In this document: positions 10,468 through 22,076 of the stretch, piece after piece
Position numbering within the stretch: the first letter of the stretch is position 1
Layout: the number at the start of each line of letters is the position of its first letter
Position numbers and translations under genes: made by a program
Assembly (NCBI GenBank): GCA_028532985.1
Contig: JANCIK010000003.1
Coordinates: forward strand, 1,436,001-1,500,000
Source: Stropharia rugosoannulata
Lineage: Eukaryota; Basidiomycota; Agaricomycetes; Agaricales; Strophariaceae
Direction: 5' to 3'
Length of the DNA stretch: 64,000 nt
The notes under the pieces: model-generated
What the model was told of the DNA's origin: nothing
What the model saw: the letters and a program-made list of their open reading frames with translations, nothing else
Database searches by the model: none

Positions 10468-13124
10468 TCATGACCAGGTCGCGGGGCCGATGATGCCGTT
10501 GGTAGGCGTCTTCAGCGGCAGACCATTCGCATCGGCGGTGTTGAGCCACACCGTGTTGCCCCACCATTCAAGGTTAATCCCGCCCGTCTTCGGCAGGCCG
10601 AGCGCGAAGAAGATGACCAGAGCAGAGAGCGCAACGCCAGAGTCGAGTGCGGCGGAGAGGATGTAGTTGTAGCGCATCCACCATCGGAAGTACTTTCGGC
10701 GGATAACGTAGTTGAAGATGAAGCCCCACATCACCCAGGAAATGTAGTTGATACCCGATGCTGGTGGCATGGCGCCCAGGCCGGCGAAGAAGACAGGGAC
10801 ATTGATGTAGCGCCAGAACGACATGGGCCATTTGCGCGCGGCGAAGTAGAATGGGATGGGTGCGAGGATACCAATGAGGAAGAACCAGAGCGTAGCGGAG
10901 TAAGGCGCGCCAGGGCTGAAGAGGCGACGAGGACCGACAGCGCCCCAGAGGACGGACGCAGTGGCGAACGTGGTTGATCCTGGGCAGACGAAGCCTTGTG
11001 CCTGCTGGGGTGTGCAGATATCCTCAATGTTGCTGAGCATCCAATCCTGGATGAGAGTAACCCATACGCAAGCAATGGCGGCGGCGACAAGTTGCACGAC
11101 GAACATCATGCGAGGGGGAACCTTCATGTAGTGACCGAGCTTGAGATCGCCGGCAAAGTTAATCGCCTGATTGCAAGTGATGAAACCAATGGTCTTGAAG
11201 ACTGTGTTTGCGATAGGCTTTCCTGGAAGCATATATCCGGCAATAAGCTCGTACATAATTTGGGTCGGCACCTGTTGGTTCGTAATGGCCTGTAGCATGG
11301 CAAGAGGAATTGAAAGAATTGCCGAAATGATAATTGCGATGACAGCCGCCCAGATGGGAAGCTGAGTAGGGTAGACTTCGATGGAGATGCAGAAGAACGC
11401 GAAAGAAACTGCACCAACAAGAGCGTACCACCAGATAGGAACTTCGGGGTAGTATTGCATGAGGCGCGAATGCACGTCACGTTCATCCTTAAGGCTGCTT
11501 CGGAAGCGACGAGCAATATCCCTGCGGAACCAGAGGAAAGTGTGGACGAAGACCGCGGGAAAAGCTGCGAACGCGATACCACAAGCGAGAATCTGGGACG
11601 CGGTCATGAATACTGGGGAGTATGCTGAATATTTCGCTTGGTCAAAGATTCCGTTGGTGATAACCTGAGCAGCATCGTATGGAGCTCCAGTGTTGTCAAA
11701 TGCCATAGTCGCAGAGATGGGGAAGAAAGCGGTATTCCAGCTGTTGGTGACTGCATTTAATGTTCGTTAATAAACAATCATGGATATCGCAAGTTGAGTA
11801 ACATACAGTAGATAATTGGGCAGATAATCCAAAACATGAAGATGAAAGCAATACCTGTGTTCATTTGCGACCACCACTGGAATTTCTCGTAAGACTGCAT
11901 TCAGAAGACAGATTGTAAAAACTTACTGGAGTCACAAGAGGGCTGCCAATGAAAGCGATCATGCTCCAGTCGAAAGTAAGGACGCTCATGCCGAGGCCAG
12001 TGTTTGTTCCGAAAAGTGTGTTTACGACGAGATTGTTGGGGGCGATCCAGCAAATCCAATTGAACATGCTCAGCGCAGTAAAAAGGTAGCCGGGAACCCA
12101 GTACCATACAAAGCTGCATGCCAACGCGATGACGAAGAAACGCTGGCGGGACATGTGGTTGGCCTCGCGTTTGCCATAATTTTTGTGGAGGGTGTTAAAA
12201 AGAGCGGAGTTGACCAGAGCGCCAGGCCAGATCATGCTGGATGGCCAGACGACAAACTGGCGCAACATTCCAGCGAAAGCGAATCCAAGAATCTGCGACC
12301 CTAGGGCAAGCAGCATCTGGAACTTCATGGGAGTGGGTGTGTTGTAGAAGATACGGGCGGTCAAAACGACTTCTGTGGAGTAGGCACCGCCAACTACGAC
12401 GCTAGACATAACCGTAATACACACGTGCTCCTTGATTGAGAAGGGACCGGGATTCAGGGACCAAACATATCCGAACGTTTTGAAGCGACGAGTTGGGAGG
12501 TATGTTGCAAATGCTCGCCCGAAGGGAAGAGAGATCAACTGGGCAACAATACCAGAGAGGAAGACAGAGGGAACTACATTAAGAAATTAAGAAAATGAGA
12601 AGTGTTGTCGTATTCACTAAATTTGATACGTACAGCGCAGTGCAAAAATCTGGTTGAGACCGGAGGTGACAAGAGCAAAGAAGATGCCCAAGAACCACAT
12701 GCGGAATGTGTTGACCGGCATCAACGGGTCGTCTACGCTAGCAACTGCAGCGCGGACTTCTGGGTATGGCGATTCACTACCGAAGACAATTAGCCGATTT
12801 AAGAAAAGGGGTAAATACTTGAAGCACGTACTCGTCGAATTCGACGACGGTCGACATCCTTGACTCGGCGCGATCAGTAGAATATCTGTCGGACTCGAAG
12901 TTCGACTCTGCATCGACCTCGGAGGAGGCCATCCATGACTTGCCGGAGATGTCAAAGTTGGGATCATTGAAATGCTCCTTGATTAAGACATCCTGTGGAA
13001 CATCGGGAACGTTGCGCATGCGCAAGTTGTGCTCCTCGTCGTACTTGGCGTCCATGATGCGGAACCTCTCTGCAGAGGAGGCATACGGCTTGTCGTCGTC
13101 ATAAGTGGAGGTGTGAATAGACAT
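10468..13124 (-). CDS. Oligopeptide transporter, OPT family
   Basis: Plasma-membrane proton-coupled importer of small peptides or related compounds. Exons are 13124-12832, 12776-12634, 12573-11927, 11876-11807 and 11750-10468, giving 811 residues, typical of fungal OPTs. A hydrophilic N-terminus of about 100 residues precedes roughly 12-16 membrane segments. Family landmarks are NPGPFSIKEHVCITVMSS (the N-P-G-P-F-x-I-K-E-H block), SPLVTPWWSQMNTGIAF across an exon junction, GYMLPGKPIAN, and HYMKVPPRMMFVVQ (the KIPPR-type motif). For the fourth exon an acceptor at TTCCAG (intron 11877-11926, 50 nt) restores the conserved TPWW and is preferred over an upstream AG. The substrate cannot be read from the sequence. 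The small-oligopeptide clade is more likely than the metal-phytosiderophore clade. Confidence 0.93.
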
Positions 13125-15965
13125 CTCGAAAGCAAGAGATGGTCAAAGAGTGGGAAGGACCGCAAAGAACTGGGGGCGGGATAGCAGATGACGGATACGG
13201 AGGACGGCCTTTTGAGGGCAGACTGGCTCTCCCACACGGAACACATAAGATTACATTCTCTCGGAGGATGTGATCAAATAGGTAGATAGAAGACAGGCGT
13301 AGGATGGCCCGAACAATTAGACAATTGTGGCCAATGACACCGCGAGTTGCAAGTCAGATAGTCGCATCATTTAATTCCCATGGACCCTCTAACTCGGAGC
13401 GCGGTGGCCCTCCTCGAGGCGCTTAAGCTTGCTGCTTGACATCTTCGATATTTTTCAAATGCGACTTCTGAGAAGTAGAGAGCCAACAGATTAACGACCC
13501 AAGAGAGTACATAAAGCAGATACCCACAGAGAGCAGATGGGAAGGGTCGGACAAGTGGGCAGAGGGGTTAATACTCGTTATTGTGTTTGCACAGGCGAAC
13601 TCACAGGTACCGGCGCGCAACTTTATTTTTGGATCACCTGAGCCGCCATTTCTTTTTGTTCTCCTTCCTAATCCGGATGTTCATCTGCCGCCCTCGCGCC
13701 AAGTAGGTGCCCAATATAATAAAGATTCTAACCTGGACTACACCCAATCTTGCATGTTTAGAACAATGAAGGAATGCCCGGCCGTATCTTATCCTCTTCG
13801 CTGCCATCACATAATGGAAAGTCTAGTGGATAGACGCCCTTCCGCAAGTCCGAAGTCGTCGACTTCAATAAGGAGACTCGCCAGGGGCATGCACTAAGGC
13901 TTGACTCATCCGGCGTCTATTAAACGTTGTTCTACGCAAGGAGGCCGTCGAGCAGGTAATACAGCCTGCCGCTCAGTTCTTCGCAGTTATTGTCTTCCCA
14001 GCGGTATGTCGGCATTACTGTGGATAGTCTGCAAACAGTAGCTGATAGCCCTTCTCCTCTTTTGTTAGTCTTCAAAAGAGCGAGCAAGATTGGAGCAAGG
14101 GGTTCTCCACTCCAGACGGATCGTAATACGAGGCCAGGGCCCAGCGATCATGAATGTTTTGAGGCACAGGTTGGCACAGATTCAGCATTCCGACAGGTTG
14201 TCAACAAACCCCAACAACTCCCATATATGCAACATATATGTTGTACGCAACGGAAGCAGATTGGAGGCGATCGATCGTCTGCGACTGCAACCGGATTGCT
14301 CGACCATAATGTAGCGCTGCGGGATCCCTTCATTCCCTACGGATAGTCAATGAGAGTGGACAAAGGACGAGCATATGTTAGCAACAGTGGTCTTGAGTCT
14401 CTTTAAGCAAAGTCGAAAAGGCCATTGGAGAAAGGCCAACACTCGTTCATATGTGCTATTACCACCTGTCTGCTAGCCACCGAGAACATAAAGCAGATAT
14501 AACCATGATGCATGAGGGTTGATGATATGAATCCGAATGGTATGCAGATCCTGTGCACTGTTGGCTTGCTGTTGGCCGCTACTGCCGCCTTTGCGTTTGC
14601 ATGGAGTCGGGGAGTTCAAGGCGGGGAATATTTTTCTTCACATGTTTAGACGTGTTATATTTAAACTGCATCGGAGCGGTGGCGGATGAAGATATGGCTG
14701 CCTTCACTTTGTTTGAATGCAACGAACAAAATCCTGCAAAAAGAACTTGATTCAATGGCACTTGACGATTGTTTGACGAGAACATTCGACTTGCAGTACT
14801 TAGTTTGGCCGAACGTCCAATTGTGGATACAAATATCCCACGCCCCTAGTGCGTATGAACGTCGGTCAAACCATTCCCACAACCAACCCACAACTTCCCT
14901 GCAGCAACTTAACCGTGACTGAACTTCACATATAGAGTAGCCGCGTTCAACTCACGCTCGAGAGAGAATAATGGGTACCTACTAGTACTCTCTACTACCC
15001 TTCCCCGCTGTACATTACTCAGCGCGGTTTCTATCCAGCCTAGCTATGGGCGACAATCAACTGCCAGCTGAGCTTCTCATCGGCCGCTGCCGACTGTTTA
15101 CGGCCTTTAATAACATCTAGAAGAGAACATTGACATTGGTTAATATTCTATGGGCACCTCGACTCCATCTACTCCGGCTAACTCCCTTACAGTGTTCGCC
15201 GTGGTCAGACGGCCCATCTGAAAAAGTGAATGACAGTCAATGGACATAGATATTCCGGATATGACAGCCAAAAAATAGAAGTTACGGAACTTGCTTGTGC
15301 TGTTGATGGTGCACTTTATTATGTTGCAACTTTAATATGTGACTAGTGGCTGAGTAGGGTTTGTCACTCTGCAAGACAGAGACTCTACCGACACTGAGTA
15401 CTTAGTAATGTAGCAGGACACTCGGACTTTAGATGTCTCAACAACCAATCAGCAACGCGGCTTTTGGCAAGGACATTCCATTAAAAAGATCAGAACCATA
15501 TTAGAGAGGCATAGACGAGTCCATGAGGCTCTTAGTTGAAGACGAGATCGCCGCAAGGCACGTTCATCATATAAATATCAAGGTTAGTGAGAAAACAGTT
15601 AATATACAACTTGGCCACATGGGCGTCTTTTTCATTAAATCAGGAATAGTGCAATACAAAAAATTGTAAGCACAGCTGGTACTGAAACTCGTGTAGTGAA
15701 AATCGATCACTATACATAGAGCTGACATGGCAGGGAATGTACTGGAAGAGCCCTTTTTGCACAATCGATGGAATGAACACTCTCCGGGCCAACTCTAAAT
15801 GACCATTGCTATGTTTGAAACGGCTTAAAGCGTATAAAAGAACTGAAAAAGTTTGTGCGACGAGCAGGACAGACTCAGCAGGTTGCACTTCGAGCCATAT
15901 ACTAGCCTATGTAGGTCCTCATAAATTATCCGTTGCATTCGTTAACATATTCCTGTATACAGACC
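13125..15965. other. Large intergenic region, no gene supported
   Basis: About 2.8 kb without a recognisable exon chain, domain or mobile-element protein. Frames of 60-118 codons on both strands look random: no family motif and no plausible splice partners. The left end holds the OPT promoter, and a pyrimidine-rich 5' flank lies near 13140-13250. An old decayed insertion cannot be excluded. Confidence 0.4.
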
Positions 15966-16247
15966 ATGACTGCGGCCCAATCATTCAATTATAAACAGCT
16001 CGGAGGCGTCTGGTACAACGAGCTTGGGTCAACGATGACCCTGTTCCCAGATGCTGATGGCGGGCTTACGGGCAGATACAACTCAGCCGTTGGGCAGGCG
16101 GAAGATTTCTATGTACTCACCGGACGATTTGACACCAACCCACCGACTGTAATATTATTGACGAAGACGGAGTATAATGATATTACAAAAATGTTTATCC
16201 CAAGTTGGTATGAGAATTTCCTCTTTTGGCATCAACTTCGCAAGTAA
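15966..16247 (+). CDS. Avidin-like protein, apparently truncated
   Basis: The frame of 93 codons starts [20 protein letters not shown] and matches the first half of the avidin/streptavidin family: G-x-W-Y-N-E-L-G-S, then [11 protein letters not shown] and Y-V-L-T-G-R-F-D. The residues corresponding to streptavidin Asn23, Ser27, Tyr43 and Ser45, which contact the biotin ureido ring, are all present. Basidiomycete relatives exist (tamavidins of Pleurotus). Strands after about the fourth are missing: there is no LGW, no HSATTWSG-type block and no terminal D-x-F-T. The C-terminus ([16 protein letters not shown]) resembles nothing in the family. A GT donor directly after NPPT (16150) could splice out the odd tail, but I found no downstream exon that restores the second half in frame. 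The gene is therefore either a degraded copy or has unrecognised 3' exons. The family call is strong; functionality is doubtful. Confidence 0.6.
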   Translation: MTAAQSFNYKQLGGVWYNELGSTMTLFPDADGGLTGRYNSAVGQAEDFYVLTGRFDTNPPTVILLTKTEYNDITKMFIPSWYENFLFWHQLRK

Positions 16248-16354
16248 TCCTGTTTATGTAATCCAAATTACAGAACCGTACATACGCATTCAAGCACATG
16301 CAACTTGCAGCCAAGTGTGAAATCATATTTGGTTACGAGTCCAGCGCTATACCA

Positions 16355-18406
16355 TCAGTGCTCACAAAGGGAAATAACAAAGCTGTTAGATATGACATCG
16401 TCATGTTGAGCATTAAACTCCCTGCGTTCGTCCATCAATTCTTCTCTTAATTCTTTGGCTTCCGCAAGGCCTATTGGAAAGTCGACATCCTCTAGAATTT
16501 TGTCTTGCAACTCGAGCGGTAGAAGTATGTCGCCGGGCCCTTTCTCCAATTGACTGGCTTCTCGCCACCAGTCCTGTCGCTGGCATGGAACATTGGCGCT
16601 GCTTATGATCTTGATATGCGGATCGACCAGGAAAAGCGCCACGATCTTGCGATGGCCAGGTTGAGCGGGATCTGCGAGCTTGAATGGGTCGACGCGATGT
16701 TGCAAGATGTTAGGGAAGGTCAGAAGGCGGCCCTCGTGTGTATCGATGCTCCCAATGTCCTGGACTGCCGCTCCATCCCTCTCAAGACCGTATAGAACAT
16801 GCAGCCAGGCTGTATGATCTTGCCTATACATTATGTCATTGACGGCCTCTTCGTCGCACCATTGACGAAAGGACAGGGTCGACGTCGTAATATTCGTTGA
16901 TGAATAGTAGTACAGTGCAGTTGCCACGATATGTTCATTCTAGACGTTTGATTAATGTTAGTTTAACAGTTATGGTTAATCAGGCATTAAATACACTACC
17001 AATTGACCCTCAATATGCCAGGAGCCTCCGCCATATTGGGGATTCTCAGGGGTTAACTGGATGTTGGCTAATTTGACAATTACTTGTAATCCACGCTGTC
17101 CATATTCCTCCCTAAGACTGAGCTTTGGTGGAGATGCCAATGGTGAGAAAGAGCCTTCGGGCTCAGGCCGCACAACGTTGTTTTCCGTATCAGTGCGAGA
17201 GTGCGAACTCCCATCTGAATCGTTATCGGTGTCTTCATTGTCGTCATTATTGTCCTGTACATTCTCTGAGGCTATTTCGTGGTCTGATAAGTATTCTATG
17301 TCGCTTTGTATGATTCGCAGTTGATGATGGAAAGAAGATTGGCGAAGGGGTGCTAAAGTCAATTCCCAAAGAGGGATGGACGCATCGATAAGCTGTTCAA
17401 TGAGTCCATACAGTGGTTTTTCGTTTAATGGATGTAGATTGTTGATATAGCTTGTGACTCTGGGAAGAGGAGATATCAGCCAGTGAAATGACTGAGACTT
17501 AGCATGTAGCTGCGTACCTGGCTCTGTCTTGCGCAATGTCAACCTCGCAGGGAAGCCATTGAAATTTTAGACTATACGAGTCTTCGTGGCCGTAGGTATA
17601 TCCTCCACTACCTAACACCGCATCACGGCGTTCATTTTCTAGAGGAAGCGCTAAAGTAATGCCCTGACCGCAACGACTAATGCAATCTTCCAATCCTACT
17701 GTTTCCCCGTTGACTAAAATCCGGGTACGGCCGTAAACGACGGGAAAGAGAGATGGATGCACTAAATCCCATACTTTATGATCGGAGCCAGGGTGCCAAT
17801 CTCTTTGGTGTTCAGGTATGCGATTCTCAAATTGCTCTACAGCATGTTGCAACGCGGATTTGAACTCTGCGGATAAGGCATAGTCCGATTTGACAACGTT
17901 TCCATTGTAAACGACTGTAGGTGGTTGAGGAGACCCTACATTGATAGAGCTTGCTTTGTGACGGAGCTCATCCAAACACCATTCCATCATCTTTTCCGTG
18001 ATGTCAGTTCCAGAATCGAGAGCTTCTTGTTTCCACTTCGCTGTAATTTGCGTATCATTTACCTATATTCAACGAATTATGAAGTACCACCAATAATAAA
18101 AAGGGGTATATACATACCTTCAAATTCCAATCGACTTTATCGGTGATGGCATTCATAAATTGCATCATCGTGAACTCACGAATGGTGGTCATAGGAAGTC
18201 TAAGCAATTGAACCAATGACAATCGTCAGCATGGCAATAGTGGCGCGAAGGAAAATGATCAAGTACGCTGCGCGGTTAAAAGAGAGAGTACTCAATGCGT
18301 TAGGGAAAAGTTCCCCCAAGTAATCAGGGTCCCAATCCCTAGGAATATAATTCACTGGTCGTCCGCATCCAGGAAGGCATAGAGTCGGTGATTTCTGAGT
18401 GTTCAT
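16355..18406 (-). CDS. DUF4246 family protein
   Basis: Fungal protein of unknown function. Exons are 18406-18267, 18199-18118, 18062-17518, 17459-17000 and 16939-16355, giving 603 residues. Family landmarks run the full length: LPGCGRPVNYIPRDWDP at the start, TTIREFTMMQFMNAITDK, WCLDELRHKA, SLFPVVYGRTRIL, SYSLKFQWLPCEV, INNLHPLNEKPLYGLIE, GGSWHIEGQLNEHIVATALYYY and FPNILQHRVDPFKLADP...GHRKIVALFLVDP. An Asp/Asn/Glu-rich insert sits around 17200-17280. The spacing of His and Glu in WHIEG, a distal His in LQHRV and an Arg in GHRK resembles the metal and 2-oxoglutarate site of Fe(II) oxygenases; that is inference, not demonstrated. The start is supported by the conserved LPG block ten residues in. 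Confidence 0.88.
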
Positions 18407-19247
18407 TGTAATTGCTGGTAATGTTGAAGGTAAGAGCAGCCATGTCGGGCTGATGCATTCATTGCCTTGAGGCCTCGGTTACCGGTCAGGATCTCGGGCG
18501 ACTATTAAAAATGTCAATCAGGTGTGCAGAGTAGCGACAAGGTTCAACATGTAAACAACAAACAATGTTACACAACTTCTCTTACCCCGCCCGATCTGAC
18601 GTCTATGACTTTGTGGTCGACTCCTGAGCCCTTTCTCGCCTCTATCTTCAAGACAGACCAGAAAGTTTAAGGATTTATCTCTCTTGCGCCAAGGCCGACA
18701 ATGTTGAAGCATTGCCGTTAATATGTTATGATCAAGCTTCAAGTTACGATCGCCTCATTTTCCATTCGAGCAGCTTTCCCTTGCGAAAACTCCCTTTCAG
18801 TCCGTTTGGTATATCTACCATGTCAACCAATTTCAAAATTAGGCAACGTCCATCTCAGTGCCTTAAAAACGATTCAAGGAAGTGGAAGAAACGAGTGTAA
18901 AACAGGTTGAAATGTGACTATCTGGGCTCTGCGGATGTGCATCCGGACACCATTATACACATGACCGTGTTATTCCTTGCCCCATCTTCCACCGACACCG
19001 ATGGCGAAAGAAATGCAAAATGGCAGTATAATTAGCAATTGGTCTCCCACTCAGCTACATGCATATGTACACGCATGATAATTCCTGATTGGGCTCGGTA
19101 TGATTCATAGATTCTCCAGGATTGCGTATTCCGAAGCTGAGATTGCGAAATCGCTATTCCTGTGCATGGCTTATATCTAGGCGGTTATCCATTCTTCATT
19201 CATTTACAAGCTCCTGACGGACGGAAACCCACCTCAACTGTCAAAAC
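18407..19247. other. Divergent intergenic region
   Basis: The upstream regions of the DUF4246 gene and the dioxygenase gene. A TATA-like TTATATC lies at about 19170-19176, some 75 bp before the dioxygenase start. No coding exon was recognised. Confidence 0.4.
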
Positions 19248-20628
19248 ATGTCCTCTACGATTACCGCTACGACAGCCGAAGTGGCTGAGAAAGCAGCTAC
19301 GACCTTGAAATTACGCCCAACCAACAAGGACACAGAAGAGGAAGAGTACAAATACACCCATCTCCTACCTTATTTCTCTGAAGAGCACTACCCGGCTTTG
19401 ACGCCTTTTGAACATGTCGATCCCGGACACCGTGCCCTTTCGCATCCTAATCCTCGATCATTTTTGGACACGGCCACCGTAGACGAACTGACTCCCAGAT
19501 TTGGGTCAGAAGTCACTGGTATTAATCTGGCTGAGCTTGATAATGACGCACGCGACCAGCTGGCTCTCGAGGTGAATTATCTAGCGATATCCAGTAACCA
19601 TAATTTTAAACGTTGGTCCTCTAGGTCGCCCGCCGAGGAGTTATTGCTTTTCGTGATCAACAAGATTTCATTGACCGTGGTCCTGACTTCTATCGCGAAT
19701 GGGGCAGCTACTTTGGACGGTGAGCATGCCAGTTTGCCGATGGAGTGTTATTCACTTAGATTAAATACCACCTTTTAGACTTCATATCCACCCAACGTCT
19801 GGTCATCCAACTGGATATCCCGAGATCCATCTTGTATACAGGTATGTCAAAGCAAGGGTGCTCGTTACATGATTTGACATGGCTACCGTAGGGATTTAAA
19901 GTCTAGCTTCAATTTCGAGGTTGACGATTCTATCACATCCACAATGTGGCATTCTGATGTCTCATACGAACTGCAACCTCCTGGCTTGACCACTTTCTTC
20001 CTTCTCGCTCAACCCAAAACCGGCGGTGATACACTGTTCACCTCGCAGGTCACTACTCTCAACAGGCTTTCGCCACAGTTTATTGCTTTCTTGAGAACTT
20101 TAAAGGCCGTTCACTCCGGTGTGGAGCAAGCCAATTTTTCAAGGGCAGGTCGCCGTGGAGGCATTGTGCGGAGGGAGCCTGTGGAGCATGTTCATCCTGT
20201 GGTTAGGAAACATCCAGTGACTGGGGAAGAAGCGCTTTATGTCAACAGGCAGTTCACGCGCCGCATCGTTGGTCTTAAGCGCGAAGAATCCGGTATGCTG
20301 CTTTGCTCTGTAGTCTAAAAGAGAAATTGACAATATTTTTCAGAGGCGATTCTAAGCTTCTTGTACAATCACATCGACAAGGGTGCAGACAACCAAGCGC
20401 GCGTCAAGTGGAGGCCTAATACAGTCGTATTATGGGACAACAGGATCACTGCTCATGTATGTATTATTTCTTTCATCGCCATATATCATTCGTACTCAGA
20501 TGGAGCGCCCCACATAGTCTGCTATTGTCGATTTCAAAGAAACTGGGGAAGCTCGCCATGGTGCTCGTATCACCCCTCAAGCTGAACGTCCGATACCTGC
20601 TCTTGATGGTCTCGATCTTTCGTTGTAA
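19248..20628 (+). CDS. TauD/TfdA-type 2-oxoglutarate-dependent dioxygenase
   Basis: Fe(II)/2-oxoglutarate oxygenase related to taurine and alkyl-sulfonate dioxygenases (yeast Jlp1 type), probably releasing sulfite from organic sulfonates for sulfur supply. Exons are 19248-19571, 19625-19719, 19779-19841, 19892-20292, 20344-20456 and 20518-20628, giving 368 residues. Visible features: FGSEVTGINLAEL near the start, VARRGVIAFRDQQDF, the iron-binding H-x-D in MWHSDVSYE, PPGLTTFFLLAQPKTGGDTL, the distal His in VVLWDNRITAHSAIVDF, and the 2-oxoglutarate Arg region RHGARIT. All catalytic positions are present, so the protein looks functional. The exact sulfonate cannot be told. The start ATG has no in-frame alternative nearby. 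Confidence 0.92.
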
Positions 20629-20903
20629 AACTGTTTATGTAACTTCGCAATTATATTATGTATTATCTGCACCCCTCCAAAAATATAGCACACGATATCT
20701 GGACGTTTACTTATTTGCACTATCGTCTTCGTATGGCGTGTGGCGAAATTAATCATGTACATGTCGTTAAGAAAGGAGGACTGCTCAAGTGGCTCTTCAC
20801 TCGTAGTAGAGTTTCTTAATCCGGATTGAGCTTTAAGCTTTAAGTCCGGATGCAATCTGATCCGCGATGCGCCTTGACCCCTCCCCTCTACTTTATATAC
20901 TCG

Positions 20904-21879
20904 ATGATACCTACTCCTGATCTTTCACACTTAACGCGAGAAGATTATGAAAAGGTCTATGAACCTGCGGGTAGTATAAATTTGATCCTGTCTAATTCTC
21001 CCCTTGTTGACGGATTTTGTCTAGAGGATACATTTCTTTTACTTGATGCGTTGGAAGAAGACGCAGACGACTTGAAAAAATCGGCACCTTCTATATGCCT
21101 TGAGATAGGGTACGAGAACACAGGCGTACACGGATGGTTTCTCAACGTCAACCTAGGTCGGGGTCTGGATGCGTTATAAGTTTCATAAGCAGAATCCTCG
21201 GTCCAGGCGTACGTGCGTTCCCGTCTACCAGTCGCTGAGATGTATCACTAACCGCTATCTTGCAGTATACTTATGCACCGACATAAACCCTCACGCTTGC
21301 AAATGCACCTATCTGACATCAATAAAGAACAATGTATGCCTCTTGTGCTGCTACTTTGTCGTATAATTCTAATAAACTCGCAGGTAGACGCCCATGTCGT
21401 AAACGGGGCATTTGCGACTCCTTTCGAAAGTCGACTGCGCCATAAAATCGACGTTCTCCTCTTCAACCCGCCTTACGTGCCTACATCAGAAGAGGAAGCG
21501 TCATATTCCCAATCATCTCGAGATATCAGTGGCGCATGGGCTGGTGGATGGGACGGGATGCACGTAACAAATACTCTTCTAACCTCGGTTGAGGTAAGGT
21601 TAACTATTCTATATCTTGCTATATCCTGACATTGATGTCGCGCTTCGCGTAGAAACTATTGTCACCGACTGGAAGATTTTATCTAGTTGCCCTCAAACAA
21701 AACGATGTACCTGCTATCATACAAAGAATGCGCGAGAATCATAGATTAAAAGGAGAAGTAAGGAGTGTGCAATACGTTGTATCATATACTGTATTGACAA
21801 CTTCTCTCAGATTGTTTTACAACGCCGTTGCGGTAGAGAATATTTGTATATTGTCCGGTTTATGCGCGACTCGGAGTGA
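20904..21879 (+). CDS. MTQ2: eRF1 glutamine methyltransferase catalytic subunit
   Basis: N6AMT1/HemK2/Mtq2-type methyltransferase that methylates the GGQ glutamine of release factor eRF1, working with Trm112 in the cytosol. Seven small exons (20904-20970, 21025-21109, 21157-21212, 21266-21333, 21384-21593, 21653-21757, 21811-21879) give 219 residues, as in orthologues. Motifs: YEPAEDTFLLLDAL across the first intron, the AdoMet-binding LEIGSGSGCVISF, LYLCTDINPHAC, the catalytic NPPY in DVLLFNPPYVPT, SGAWAGGWDGM, and SPTGRFYLVALKQND. The third intron is placed with a GTGCGT donor at 21213 because this yields GPGVLYLCTDIN, matching human GPQALYMCTDIN. The gene converges on the tricalbin gene, 197 bp apart. 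Confidence 0.95.
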
Positions 21880-22076
21880 TCGCACGCAGTAGACACAGGT
21901 TATGTACACATTATGGAGAATGAGAAATATATGTCATTAATTGGTAAGTAGTTCATTCAGGACAAGGGAAAGATAAATTATTGCATTGTAGAACTACAAA
22001 CTAATAAGCGTCCTCGCGCGGAATAAAGTGAAATCATGAGGTTTGAATAATGTCCTAGAAAATTGCAAAATGTTAA

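Noticed and set aside
13583..13897. 104-codon plus-strand frame in the large gap
   Set aside because: No domain, no signal peptide, no consistent splice sites.
16355..16400. Second half of the avidin domain downstream of 16247
   Set aside because: Translations of 16248-16400 in all plus frames lack the expected Trp/Thr/Asp blocks, and the DUF4246 gene ends at 16355 on the other strand.
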